DNA of 64,000 bases from Hanleya hanleyi (Eukaryota; Mollusca; Polyplacophora; Lepidopleurida; Hanleyidae). The notes below the pieces were generated by a model. That model saw only the letters and a list, made by a program, of their open reading frames with translations, ran no database searches and was not told the origin of the DNA. Of this stretch, positions 23,575 through 34,262 are shown piece by piece (positions within the stretch are counted from its first letter, which is position 1; every line of letters begins with the position of its first letter). Location: positions 1-64,000 of the forward strand of contig JAVTVY010020445.1 of NCBI GenBank assembly GCA_036873755.1, read 5' to 3'. Position numbers and translations under genes: made by a program.

Positions 23575-24066
23575 ATGGTACAGAAAACCCCACAATATCC
23601 CCACGTGGGGAATCTGCGGGGCAGAAAAGCCCACAACATCCCCACGTGGGGAATCCTCGGGGTAGTAATTCCAGCATGGGAGAGAAAACCCCACAATATC
23701 CCCAGGTGGGGAATCTGCGGGGCAGTGATTCCAATAGAAAACCCCGCAATATCCCCACGTGGGGAATCTGCGGGGCAGAAAACCCCACAACATCCCCACG
23801 TTGGGAATCTGCGGGGCAGTAATTCCAGCATGGGAGAGAAAACCCCACAATATCCCGACGTGGGGAATCTGCGGGGCAGAAAACCCCACAACATCCCCAC
23901 GTTGGGAATCTGCGGGGCAGTAATTCCAATATGGGAGAGAAAACTCCACAATATCCCCACGTTGGGCAAAAAACCCCACAACATCCCCACGTGGGGAATC
24001 TGTGGGAGAGTAATTCCAGCATGAGAGAGAAAACCCCACAACATCCCCACGTTGGGAATCTGCGAG
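23575..24066. repeat. CCCCAC/GTGGGG minisatellite with alternating 40- and 60-bp steps
   Basis: ATCCCCACGTGGGGAATCTG and GCGGGGCAGAAAACCCCACA recur about ten times. The palindrome CCCCACGTGGGG appears at about 23600, 23640, 23754 and 23985, with CCCCACGTTGGG variants between. Steps of about 40 and 60 alternate, giving a higher-order unit near 100 bp. Long open frames on both strands here come from the lack of stop codons in the unit. Looser copies of the motif extend from 23290. Confidence 0.9.
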
Positions 24067-24314
24067 TGATCGTTAACTCTCCTTGAAATACTTTCAGGAG
24101 AGTGGAGGCGAGAGGAGAGTGATCACTCTCCTCTCCCGGCCAGCACTGAAACACAATCTGTACAGAATTCCTGGGGTGTGGGGGAGGGGGCATCTTCTAT
24201 CTGAAAGGGCATGTCATTTGTACAGACTGTCTAGTCTGTCCCGATTCCTCCTGCAATATCATCCATCCCTTAAAATAACCACCAGCAAAGGCAAAATCCA
24301 CGCGTATTCCACCT

Positions 24315-24320
24315 TTTATT
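24315..24320 (-). terminator. AATAAA polyadenylation signal
   Basis: AATAAA on the minus strand, about 110 bases after the stop of the 24428-24687 exon, a normal distance for a 3' UTR. Confidence 0.35.
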
Positions 24321-24427
24321 CTTTAACAGCATAAAATATATATTGTATCACGTCTTAAAACACCCGAGCACAAAATGGGAAGCACATTGAAAGTCTGTGT
24401 CAAGTAGAATGTTTTTTTTTTCATCCC

Positions 24428-24687
24428 TCAAAGGTTTAAAAAAATCTGTCTTGGTCTTTTCCCACCTGTTGTGGGATGGCCTTTAGCATTCCTTGGGGGA
24501 CTGTCGTTGGCAGATGAGGGTGAAGCTGAAGAAGAGTCCACCAGCTCTTCTGACATGTGGAGATCATGCTGCTTCAATGGTATTTTCTGGCGGATTCTAC
24601 CTGACCTTGCTGCGTCATGGCATTTCTGAGTGATGCCTCTCCTTACTTTGGACCACAGTATGCCCTTGAACTGGTTGCAAACATAAC
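24428..24687 (-). CDS. Putative 3'-terminal exon, BEN-domain-like end
   Basis: After an acceptor (TTTGACTTCCAG, cut at 24687/24688) the minus strand is open for 85 codons to a TGA at 24428-24430. The frame enters in phase 1. It reads YVCNQFKGILWSKVRRGI then TQKCHDAARS, which resembles the last helix of BEN domains (a Trp followed by IN-KC-x-x-x-R), a DNA/chromatin-binding fold. A Ser-rich acidic stretch and a basic GGKRPRQ tail follow, the latter like a nuclear signal. There is no internal Met near the start, so this is an exon and not a whole gene. An upstream exon ending at 25321 (TNVDAPLPGFVSQELAERHS, donor GTAAGT) is possible but its phase fits only with an alternative donor. The BEN call is my inference. 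Confidence 0.4.
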
Positions 24688-25924
24688 CTGGAAGTCAAAC
24701 AATGAAAAACGATTAGTATATTCTGAATGCCCGAGCTATCGTAATAAATTAATACAGGAAACAAATATGGTTGAACATACAGATATTCCAGTTTCATGAT
24801 AATGGCAGTCAAACATTGACCCGTACAAAACTGGCTAAAACAAAACACAATAAATTCAGATCACTCTCATCACTGATCAGACCATTTTATGTTCATATAA
24901 CTAACAGCATAGGGTTCGAGATATACAGATCTATCAAACATAATATTTTTTTCAAATTTATATATGAAGCTGTGCATCTGAAAACCTCTCGATTCTTCGA
25001 TAACTCCAAGTTATCAGGTCACAGAAATCTGATTCATAGTGAGCAGTTTGATGGTATTCGAGATATGCACTAGATAAGCATATATTGAAGGGCCATACAG
25101 AATGTGAAAATGCACATCAGTAAGGTACTAAGCATCTTCATGTATGTTTCGATCAAATAGCAGCTGAGATATCATCCACGGTACAGCAATACGAAAGTGA
25201 TTTCTGTATTCCCCTTCATGATGGGGGGGGGAGAGAAGGTGACAGCCGCCAACCTTGGCAATGTGGAACCGATGTGTTTCATGTTCTCCTAACAGATATG
25301 AATAATTTACTTCAACTTACACTATGTCGCTCAGCCAGTTCCTGTGACACAAAGCCCGGGAGAGGTGCGTCTACATTGGTCTGGGTTGGGAAAGTTTGTT
25401 GCTATACTGTTTCTCCAGAAAATACAACCTTGTGATTTTTTCCATCATCACTATTCCTGAAGACTGCAGTACAAACAGCGACCTGTTTTACCATACACAG
25501 CCACCTTAAAAGACAATAAAACAAGAGTTCAATTGAACCCAAAATACGCCCGTAAAAACATACAGACATTTTTATCTCCTGAATGTTGTTATAGACAAAG
25601 GTTAACCATACAAATGAACCTTTCTGGACTGTATGTTGTTTGTATTGTTGCAATTGTCATAATACTGTACATGTATAAGCTATCATTGTTGTGTAAGTGG
25701 TGTAGGCAGGTTTGGAAATCAGGTTGGGGGAGGGGGGATACATAAGGGCCTAGATTGGTATTTGTAGGAGCAAATTAAACTCCAGTTACTCTTACTCTGC
25801 GGTGGTGCATATTCCCTCACTCCCGGTTATGCACTTATGTATACATGTATCAGTAACTTTAAAACAAATTTTTGTTAGCATAAGCTGCAAAAGTAAGCTC
25901 ATTGCCTGATGAATTAGGTCTAAA

Positions 25925-26790
25925 TGACAGTAGGTGCCAAATACAAGGATTTCAGACTAAAATCAACGAGTAACTGAAGAAAACGTCAAATCAGCTTAAA
26001 AACAGTTTGTGCACACCTACACATGGTACTGACCATATGTACCAAATTTCAAAAGAATCCATCGAAGGACAGTATGTGTCCAATTTAAATTTCAGACCAA
26101 AATCAAGGGGAGTAACTCAAGAAACTGTTGAATCAATTCTCTACAAAAATTGTGCACATGTTCACTCAGCACCAATCATGTGTACCTAATTTCAAAAGAA
26201 TGCAATTAAACCCCTCTGAAAGGAGTTTCGTTGACGAGGACTGTAGGTGCCAAACAAAAAGTATTCCAGACTAAAATCAAGGGCGGATAACTAAAGAAAA
26301 TGTTGAATTGGTTTGAAAAAAATTCCACGCAAAAAAAAATAAAACACGCAGTAGTCTACAGTTGTCGAGCTGTAAGGTGGTGTCACAAGAGTGTTGTCCC
26401 TTCATGTAGCCGACCCATCGGCAGACGAAACAGTGGGCCAAATTTGAGGAAGATCCATGCAGTACTTCCTGAGAAATCGCGATAACAAGGTTTCATGGGG
26501 AAATCCAAGATGGCTGCCTGGTGGCCATATTGGATTTTCGAATCGGACCAGAAAAGGTATCTTGCAAAACTACACCCCAAGGGGAACATGTGTACCGAAT
26601 CTGAGAAAGATCCATGCAGTAGTTCCTGAGAAATCCCGATAACAAGGTTTCATGGGGAAATCCAAGATGGCCGCCTTGTGGCCATATTGGATTTTCGAAT
26701 CCAAGAATTGTTTACGGACGGACGACGGACGGACAGACGACGGACCACGGACGAAAAGCGATTTGAACAGTCCCTCATCTGGTGATGGTG
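25925..26790 (+). mobile_element. Repeat with two 159-bp units and (ACGG)n-rich tail
   Basis: GATCCATGCAGTA, TTCCTGAGAAATC and GGTTTCATGGGGAAATCC recur at 26451 and 26610 (159-bp step). Upstream, a looser set of units with AAAATCAA and GAGTAACT lies at 25958, 26099 and 26274. It ends in GGACGGACGACGGACGG-type sequence near 26715. The architecture resembles the 28- and 43-kb elements. Confidence 0.5.
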
Positions 26791-26817
26791 GGCTAAAAAT
26801 AGCCTGTTGCAGTTGTT

Positions 26818-26930
26818 CATATGTCGTGGTGTAGTGGATATGCACGTTGGATCACAAGTGCCTCAAAATTTTCTTTTACCGAGTTCAATTCCCAGGAGAT
26901 CAACATGTGTGACATCGACAAGTTATTTCA
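26818..26930 (+). other. tRNA-like SINE head
   Basis: GTGGTGTAGTGGATATGCAC (A-box-like) and CCGAGTTCAATTCCC (B-box-like) are spaced about as in a pol III gene with a long variable region. The stems are poor, so it is not called as a tRNA. Confidence 0.35.
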
Positions 26931-27414
26931 ATCTTTCTCAGTTTTGTAAAAAAAAAAATAGAACTCGTGGACTTCGGAAGGCTGCCGTCATATATGCGTG
27001 CATTTTATGGTTTTGATGTTTGAGTGTAATCTGCAGAAATACATAGTTTTTCCTATTTCACAAAACTGGGTCATGTGTATAGTGCTGTGTTATGTATAAT
27101 GCTTTATTTACCTTTGTCAGTCATAACAGGAAAAAATGTACAAAGCACAATACTTTAATAATTAAAACTAATTTGGTGGTTCAGAGAAAATTTTAATGAA
27201 AAGCAGAGCGTTTGAAGTCCACCGACATTGAAACTACTGATTTGGCTTGGAACCTTAAAATTCAGTACTCAGCATGGAAAGTTAGCTCGAGTGAAATCCT
27301 GTGGCAAGTTAACCACATACAAAATTTGAAAAGGATCCGTTCAGGTTCTCAAAAGTTACTGTCGGAGTCTGGCGGATCACGGTTAAAAACAAGCCCAAGA
27401 GAGATCTTGCGGTG

Positions 27415-27570
27415 AGCGAGTGAGTGAATCTTATTTCAGTCATATCACGATGTTTGGTTCCTATTCCTCTTCACACCCGGAAACCACACAGGAAGGGTCC
27501 TATTCTCCATGGGTGACCCAGTTAGTTGTCTCTTACGACAAGCTCTCTGAGGAGCTGAGACCTATTCTTA
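27415..27570 (-). mobile_element. SINE fragment with (CTCA)n tail
   Basis: On the minus strand GCTTGTCGTAAGAGACAAC, CTAACTGGGTCACCC and a tail AATAAGATTCACTCACTCG resemble SINEs that are frequent in gastropod genomes (from general knowledge, not searched). Confidence 0.45.
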
Positions 27571-27785
27571 TGATGATTTGAAGTGTGGACACACGGACGG
27601 ACCCCAATACCATATTCTCCCCTTTAGCCCTCTGGGGGACAGTTATAGAGGAAAAACATAATGAATGTATCGCTGCAGTTCAAGTTGAGGAAAGTTTTGT
27701 CACACGATTCAAGCACCCTATGCAATGTATTGCTTAAATAATGGTTACATGGATGATGTGTAATAATATTTTATAACATGAGGCT

Positions 27786-29377
27786 GCACCTAAAAGGTGC
27801 TTTGACCCCTCAGCACAATATGTCCAGCAAAGGGTGCGCACTTAAACACTTTTCGTGAATGCGGAACCCTTTTTGACAGCGCAAAAAGGAGCGCTGTGTG
27901 TGACCATAAACGGAATAATATAAAAACGCAAACTGAATGATATTTTTGCCAAACAGAGTGCTAAAATAGGGGATATTAAACACCTTTACTAAAGCTGTAT
28001 CAGTTAAGTAGTAAATAGTAATCCAGGGTCGTAATGAACTGGAATAACACGAAATAAACATAATAGTGCACATCTGTCCATAACTCTGTAAAGAAATGAC
28101 ATAACACGAAATAAACATGACGGTGCACATATCTGGGTTACTAGGGATATTCACTGTGAGCATCAGAGCTGTCAGTCAAATTGTAACTGAGATCTAGCCC
28201 GGACAAAAGTTAGTGACGGAAAATTTCAAAGGGCCATAACTCTGTACAGAAACGACGTAACACGAAATAAACATGACAGTGCACATCTCTGGGATAATAG
28301 GGATATTCACTGTGAGTATCGGAGCTGTCAGTCAAATAGTAACTGAGATCTGGCCCGGACAAAAGTTAGTGACGGAAAATTTCAAAGGGCCATAACTCTG
28401 TTAAGAAAAGACGTAACAAGAAATAAACATGACAGTGCACATGTCTGGGATACTAGGGATATTCACTGTGAGTATCGGAGCTGTCAGTCAAATAGTAACT
28501 GAGATCTGGCCCGGACAAAAGTTAGTGACGGAAAATTTCAAAGGGCCATAACTCTGTTAAGAAAAGACGTAACAAGAAATAAACATGACAGTGCACATGT
28601 CTGGGATACTAGGGATATTCACTGTGAGTATCGGAGCTGTCAGTCAAATAGTAACTGAGATCTGGCCCGGACAAAAGTTAGTGACGGAAAATTTCAAAGG
28701 GCCATAACTCTGTTAAGAAATGACGTAACAAGAAATAAACATGACAGTGCACATGTCTGGGATACTAGGGATATTCACTGTGAGTATCAGAGCTGTCGGT
28801 CAAATAGTAACTGAGATCTAGCCCGGACAAAAGTTAGTGACGCAAAATTTCAAAGGGCCATAACTCTGTAAAGAAATGACGTAACGCGAAATAAACATGA
28901 CAGTGCACATGTCTGGGATACTAGGGATATTCACTGTGAGTATCAGAGCTGTCAGTCAAATAGTAACTGAGATCTGGCCCGGACAAAAGTTAGTGACGGA
29001 AAATTTCAAAGGGCCATAACTCTGTTAAGAAATGACGTAACAAGAAATAAACATGACAGTGCACATGTCTGGGATACTAGGGATATTCACTGTGAGTATC
29101 AGAGCTGTCAGTCAAATAGTAACTGAGATCTAGCCCGGACAAAAGTTAGTGACAAAAAATTTCAAAGGGCCATAACTCTGTAAAGAAATGACGTAACACA
29201 AAATAAACATGACAGTGCACATGTCTGGGATACTAGGGATATTCACTGTGAGTATCAGAACTGTCGGTCAAATAGTAACTGAGATCTAGCCCGGACAAAA
29301 AATTGTTGACAGACAGCCGGCCGACCAGACGTACATGCCGATTGCAAGACCCCGCAGCCCGATGGGCTGAGGGGTAA
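27786..29377 (+). mobile_element. Pearl/Helentron-like non-autonomous element with 156-bp core
   Basis: It has a hairpin GCACCTAAAAGGTGC near the left end (27786-27800) followed by ACCCCTCAGC. A tandem core, a tail GACAGACAGCCGGCCGACC, and GGGCTGAGGGGTAAAAA at 29363 follow. ACCCCTCAGC and GCTGAGGGGT form short inverted ends. The element at 42039-43477 has the same hairpin and the same right end with a different core. No protein is encoded. Confidence 0.6.
28050..29300 (+). repeat. Eight tandem 156-bp units
   Basis: CCGGACAAAAGTTAGTGACG starts at a fixed step; GGACAAAA falls at 28201, 28357, 28513, 28669, 28825, 28981, 29137 and 29293. The step is exactly 156 each time, with no indels and only scattered substitutions. 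Each unit also holds GGGCCATAACTCTGT, ATAAACATGACAGTGCACAT and ACTAGGGATATTCACTGTGA. There are no variable spacers, so it is not a CRISPR array. Confidence 0.97.
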
Positions 29378-29389
29378 AAAACTGGTTAT

Positions 29390-31140
29390 TATGAAATGAT
29401 AATCATGGTACTGAACTCAAATTTTAAAGAAAATCTTGACCTAAAATAGGACCTTTTGTACCATTGACAAAGTTCACAAATGTTTTTAAGCATCTTCTCT
29501 ACTGAAATATCCACTGGTTTTGCATATTACCAAATAAGTGTGGCCTGCAGTTCCAGGCTGCTGTTGTCTGCTATAAAAATGAATAAAATATATTTTTGTT
29601 CAAGTTTTTCTGGTTATTTGCAACAACAACAGTTTCACACTGGCAGATATAAAAACGAACTTGCAGCAGCAGTGAAAAATACCCATCGAGTTAAGAGTGG
29701 ATTAAAAAGATTTTTTCTAAATCGTCCGTTAGTCAACGTGTGAACAATCCTTCAAAAGCAGGAAATTAACATGAGGGTGAGACTCGCAAAACCCCTCGGC
29801 TTCCCCCGAGTAACCAAGAAATATGCTGAGAAAGTGCAATATATTATGGTTACAGGGCCTGATCTAGACTTTTAGTTTGGGCACCTATAGATGGTGCAGA
29901 GGGTGATAAGTTATAATGAAATAGGCCATGATGTGGGACTGTCGAAGCCTATGGAAGCTGTGGAAGTACTAAATGGTCTAAATACAGCCGATATCTAATT
30001 CATATTTGGTGAAAGTACTTGCATTAGTATTGGTTTCAGCCTGTTCAGAAAGGGGATTTGTTTATTGTTTTATTTGGGGGGGGGGGGTTCATAATGAGCT
30101 CGAAAACAGCCTGGGTCAGGCCTGGGCTACATGTACTAATCATTCAGGATTGTACTTTTTACAGCATATCATTATTCTGCAGATTTAACAGCTACAGTAA
30201 CATTCAAGCAAATATCGCAAAAGGGGCATAATTTTTCAAGGAGATAAATAATTTGGTAGCCGTACCGAACACAATTTAGTAGGTGTACCGAACACGGGCC
30301 TGCAGATATGACTTGTACACTCAACTTATATATATCACAAAATCAGAGATAATGAGACCCGAAATGAAACTCTTAACCCCTAATGTACAGCAAGTCAAGG
30401 GGCTGGCCCTGAAACATGCCCGGTAAATAATAAGCTACAAATAACTGGTTTGGCACCCCTTTCCCCACAACTGGTGGGACATCCCACCTCTTAGAAATGA
30501 ACAGGATATCACAGTTTTTTCTCAGACTTGCCGTGATTATAAGATTTCCTCACCTCTAGGTGTAACTTCCTTTCCTTATAGGAGAGGATAACTGGTATTC
30601 ACATGAGGTCCACAAGCCAATCTAATCCATTATCCTGTTATCAATTCACACAGTGGGTAGGGTCCAGTATTTGCCTGTTCCTATAAATCATTGAAATACA
30701 ATTTATATTAGATAAAACTCAATCAGGGCAGTATACATTCTGTAGCAAATTATTGTTACCTGAAAAGAGAGGCAGAAATGCATTTTAGTATCAAACATAA
30801 TACTGTTAAACGTGACAGTTTTATAGTCTAAAGTACCGGTTACAGAACAGAATTTCATATTTTAAACTGTGCTCTCAGCCTATTTCACTTGTAAACAGAA
30901 AATTCATTCCGTTGCAAATAAAAATCAATCTTCCTTTCCATTGAGAGCAAACTAATGGAGGTAAATGTAGGTGAGGTGTTCAGCCAACGACATACAAACT
31001 ACCATACATGTATTTCTAATTTGATGATCATACTTCTAGTCAGCTATGCATTAAACAGACTAAAAAACAAACAAACAATATCAATGACTAGTGATTAATC
31101 AATCCAGATACAGTCATTGAAGGGATATTTAGCCTACTCT
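29390..31140. other. No confirmed gene
   Basis: AT-rich, with a poly-G run at about 30077. The open frame at 29480-29743 has no family features. A possible donor CTAGAG/GTGAGG on the minus strand near 30550 could mark an undetected small exon. Confidence 0.3.
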
Positions 31141-31142
31141 AC

Positions 31143-31212
31143 CTTGGAGTCACTGTTCAAATCTTTGTACTCTTCTGATGGCGGAATGTCCATCCTGACT
31201 AGACCCATGTGC
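31143..31212 (-). CDS. Putative exon 2 of SAP-domain protein
   Basis: On the minus strand an acceptor (GAGTGAACAG) opens a 70-nt exon that enters in phase 2 and leaves in phase 0 at AAG/GTAGAG. It encodes HMGLVRMDIPPSEEYKDLNS then DSK. Phase 2 fits the donor of the SAP exon at 34078. The segment after the SAP domain in many invertebrate SAP proteins has a similar P-S-x-x-Y-K-D-L-N run (from memory). The outer edge of the inverted duplication falls inside this exon (31200), so its acceptor is copied at about 33490-33505. Exon 3 was not found. Confidence 0.4.
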
Positions 31213-31582
31213 CTGTTCACTCAGGCTGATGCTGAGATGACAGGCACAGAGCGATCGAGTGGCCTATGGCCAGCATTGAAATAAACATGCAATTTTTTCA
31301 ACCTACCTGCAAGTACATCGACTAAAACCAGCCTGTATGTTAAGTTTGGGTCCCATACAATGATATTATGCAGTAATTCCGTGTCTGTAGGGTCGGTACT
31401 ATTTATTTCGAGTGAAATCCAGTCAGGAGCGAAGACAGAAACACGTCCGTGCCCGCCATCTTCTCAGAAATTATGACGTGAAACACGTCGGCGCGAGAAA
31501 ACGCACGGTAGACACTGGTTGGTTCAAATTACAAACCTAAACACGTGATCGGCCAAATCGGCTTCTATCGCACGGGCAGTCC

Positions 31583-31786
31583 ATGCAACGTTCACAGTCC
31601 AGCAAAATGTCGAACACGAACAGAGCCATAGAGTCCATAGTGAAAGATCTATTACCGCATAAATTGAAAAAAGAAAAAAAAATCATACTAAACAATTTAT
31701 GCGTTAAACACAGTGTACTAGGGATTCTTCCGACAGGATATGGAAAAAGTCATTGCTTCGCACTATTGCCACTTGTGCTGGACAAG
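31583..31786 (+). CDS. RecQ-like helicase, exon 1 (motif I)
   Basis: The exon starts at ATG 31583 (a second ATG at 31607 is possible) and ends at GACAAG/GTGAGC in phase 0. It encodes KKIILNNLCVKHSVLGILPT then GYGKSHCFALLPLVLDK. GILPTGYGKS is the Walker A motif (motif I) in the form typical of RecQ-family superfamily 2 DNA helicases, which unwind DNA 3' to 5' using ATP. The start is supported by a CpG-rich upstream stretch with CCCGCCATCTTC near 31455. This exon is duplicated in inverted orientation at 32926-33129. Confidence 0.75.
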
Positions 31787-32115
31787 GTGAGCTCAAAAAA
31801 ATATATATATAAAAAAACCACTAACTATACGGCTACTATGGAAAATGACAATTGAACCACCGGAATGAATCCCATGAACCCTCTTTACCTGGCCGAGGCT
31901 ATTTAGGAATATGTTCCTTTCCCCCTGAGTTATAGGGAGCTCAAAATTACCACACTATACCCTTGATTCAAGGGTGAAAAGCCATTCAAGTGTTCATTAT
32001 GCCCATATGCATGTGCGCAGAAAGGTAGACTAAAGAGTTATAATAATTTTCGGCCTGGTACGCTTAGGTTTTCCCACTTTTATCATGACGCATATTATTT
32101 ATCATTCTAATGCAG

Positions 32116-32260
32116 ATACAACCTGACGAAAAGCACATTGTATTAGTGATATCTCCATTGCGGAGCCTCATGATGGATTTAGTTACCAGATATTCAGTGT
32201 TGGGAATTTCCTGTGTCGCCATACTGAGGGTTGAGGAAATGACGAAAGAAGCTAAAGAAG
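32116..32260 (+). CDS. RecQ-like helicase, exon 2 (motif Ia)
   Basis: Acceptor TTCTAATGCAG precedes a 145-nt exon that enters in phase 0 and leaves in phase 1 at GAAG/GTAATG. It reads IQPDEKHIVLVISPLRSLMM then DLVTRYSVLGI. The block VISPLRSLM is motif Ia of the RecQ family (normally SPL-x-x-L-M-x-D-Q), with the usual Q replaced by L. The exon joins exon 1 in frame. The 330-bp intron before it holds a TTAA MITE remnant. Confidence 0.75.
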
Positions 32261-32522
32261 GTAATGTCATGTACATAAGCATTACCTCCTTCACCATACT
32301 GCTTCAAATACTTGTGGTACCCCCTGCGGGACAATTTAACATTAGTTACTAGTATACGGTAAAAGTTAGAGATCAGGAATAACTAATGGCGGGGATATGT
32401 AGGGCTATAAATTCATTTACCTGTTATTTGAATTTCTCTTTGTGCGGAAGAATCATTGAGCCGTCCACTCCAGTATGGCTAGAAATATATCAGATTTTAG
32501 TTTTTTTAAGGACTAGAAAGAG

Positions 32523-32649
32523 GAAGTTTTCAACTTGTATTTACGTCACCCGAGGCTGTCATGAATCCTCCATGGTGGGGCATCGTCCAAAGGTGGGGAC
32601 AGAGTGTCTGCTGTTTAGCCATCGATGAGGCACATTGTCTGACCACCTG
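32523..32649 (+). CDS. RecQ-like helicase, exon 3 (DEAH box)
   Basis: The exon enters in phase 1 after AAAGAG and leaves in phase 2 at ACCTG/GTGAGT (127 nt). It encodes SFQLVFTSPEAVMNPPWWG then VCCLAIDEAHCLTTW. IDEAHC is motif II, and the FTSPEA block before it is characteristic of RecQ-like helicases. Splicing exon 2 to 3 restores E-G-S-F-Q-L-V-F. Motifs III to VI are absent: 105 bases later the inverted arm begins and the gene is cut off, so a working helicase cannot be made from this locus alone. Confidence 0.75.
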
Positions 32650-32925
32650 GTGAGTTTTGAAACGGCTCGTGACCGCATTAATGAGACTAAATGATAAGTG
32701 CTGCACACTCAAATAGCTTGATTTTTTCAACATACCAGTACCTATATATTTGTTTGTGGTAATTTTGAGCTCCCTATAACTCAGGGGGGGGGGGGAACAT
32801 ATTCCTAAATAGCCTCGGCCAGGTAAAGAGGGTTCATGGGATTCATTCCGGTGGTTCAATTGTCATTTTCCATAGTAGCCGTATAGTTAGTGGGTTTTTT
32901 ATATATATATATTTTTTTAACTCAC

Positions 32926-33129
32926 CTTGTCCAGCACAAGTGGCAATAGTGCGAAGCAATGACTTTTTCCATATCCTGTCGGAAGAATCCCTAGTACATT
33001 GTGTTTAACGCATAAATTGTTTAGTATGATTTTTTGTTCTTTTTTCAATTTATGCGGTAATAGATCTTTCACTATGGACTCCATGGCTCTGTTCGTGTTC
33101 GACATTTTGCTGGACTGTGAACGTTGCAT
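32926..33129 (-). pseudogene. Inverted copy of helicase exon 1
   Basis: It has the same 204-nt length and the same donor as 31583-31786, on the opposite strand. Three residues differ: I/M in RAIESIV, K/Q in the Lys run, and S/N in KHSVLGI. GILPTGYGKS is intact. No downstream exons follow in this orientation, so it is a partial copy. Confidence 0.85.
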
Positions 33130-34077
33130 GGACTGCCCGTGCGATAGAAGCCGATTTGGCCGATCACGTGTTTAGGTTTGTAATTTGAACCAACCAGTGT
33201 CTACCGCGCGTTTTCTCGCGCCGACGTGTTTCACGTCATAATTTCTGAGAAGATGGCGGGCACGGACGTGTTTCTGTCTTCGCTCCTGACTGGATTTCAC
33301 TCGAAATAAATAGTACAGACCCTACAGACACGGAATTACTGCATAATATCATTGTATGGGACCCAAACTTAACATACAGGCTGGTTTTAGTCGATGTACT
33401 TGCAGGTAGGTTGGAAAAATTGCATGTTTATTTCAATGCTGGCGATAGGCCACTCGATCGCTCTGTGCCTGTCATCTCAGCATCAGCCTGAGTGAACAGG
33501 CACCTGGGTCTAATCCTGACATGCTCTGGTTCCATGACAACATCACCCTTGAAATTATCATTTCAGTCATATGCTTCAAACCTGATAAAAAAAAAAGATG
33601 TATTCAATAGGAGTTTTGCACCTTCCACCCCCTCACCCCCCATACATTTTTTTTCAATAATAATAATAAAAACAGTCCTGGCCTGCAATAGTTTCATATA
33701 CAGAACTTTTTCTCTGTTGTTTCTATATAAACATATATTCTGAGCAGACAGATCACCGTATCAAATCTAAAACTGGCGGTCAGTAAAATTAAATTAATAT
33801 CGTGTTGGTTCGAAAACAGGTGATTTCACCCCTGTACCTAAACGACCAGCTGTCTGAATATCCATCCCGTTTTAGGGACAGAAACTTTTAAACAAATCGG
33901 AAATAAAAATTCATTTTTTAGGTCATAACAGTTATACCAGCTGATACTCTGCCTCTTATGGTGTTTGTGCAATAAATACTTGAACTTGAACTTGATACTG
34001 CGAAAAGTTTGTAGGCCACGAAAATGGGGTGCCCGTCAATAGGTATACGATTTGACATGTAAATCAAAACACCTTAC

Positions 34078-34178
34078 CGCTCGACTAATTCATGTTTCCT
34101 TCCCGATAGTTTCGCTTTCCGTTTCCTCAGATCATCCTTTAGGTCTTTCAGCGTCCATTCTTCGTATTTATTTGCCAT
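34078..34178 (-). CDS. SAP-domain protein, exon 1
   Basis: ATG at 34176-34178 opens a 101-nt exon ending at GAGCG/GTAAGG in phase 2. It reads MANKYEEWTLKDLKDDLRKR then KAKLSGRKHELVER. The pattern L-K-D-x-L-x-x-R-x-x-x-x-S-G-x-K-x-E-L-V-x-R is a SAP domain, a helix-turn-helix-like DNA-binding motif. Upstream on the minus strand is CACCGGAAGTGGGGCCC, an ETS-like and GC-rich promoter candidate. Similar SAP starts in invertebrates are often followed by SWIM/YqaJ-type nuclease parts (general knowledge), not seen here. The exon is short and easily overlooked. Confidence 0.6.
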
Positions 34179-34229
34179 CTTAACGTTTTGGTGAAGAAAA
34201 CTCAACCAAGTTCAACTTGCAGCCAATGT

Positions 34230-34262
34230 TTACAATCGGGCCCCACTTCCGGTGTTGATGCG
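34230..34262 (-). promoter_or_regulatory. Possible GC-rich promoter with ETS-like site for the SAP gene
   Basis: ACCGGAAGT on the minus strand, followed by GGGGCCCG, 50-80 bases upstream of the SAP start codon. ETS sites of this form are common in TATA-less promoters. Confidence 0.3.

Larger units (their letters stand above)
31200..33512. repeat. Inverted duplication, arms 755 bp, holding helicase exons
   Basis: The left arm 31200-31954 and the right arm 32755-33512 are reverse complements with only a few substitutions. Examples: GGGTCGGTACT against GGGTCTGTACT, CGCACGGTAG against CGCGCGGTAG, and three changes in the exon 1 copies. The 800-bp loop holds helicase exons 2 and 3. The arms carry exon 1, a CpG-rich upstream region and part of a TTAA MITE. 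The high identity points to a recent event or to an assembly fold-back. Confidence 0.95.

Noticed and set aside
23495..24193. Open frames up to 232 aa with FPTWGCCGVF repeats in three reverse frames
   Set aside because: They exist because the CCCCAC unit lacks stop codons; frames overlap each other and no splice or start signal stands out.
28050..29300. CRISPR-like regular repeat
   Set aside because: Units are 156 bp, contiguous and without variable spacers, in a eukaryotic setting; a satellite-type core.
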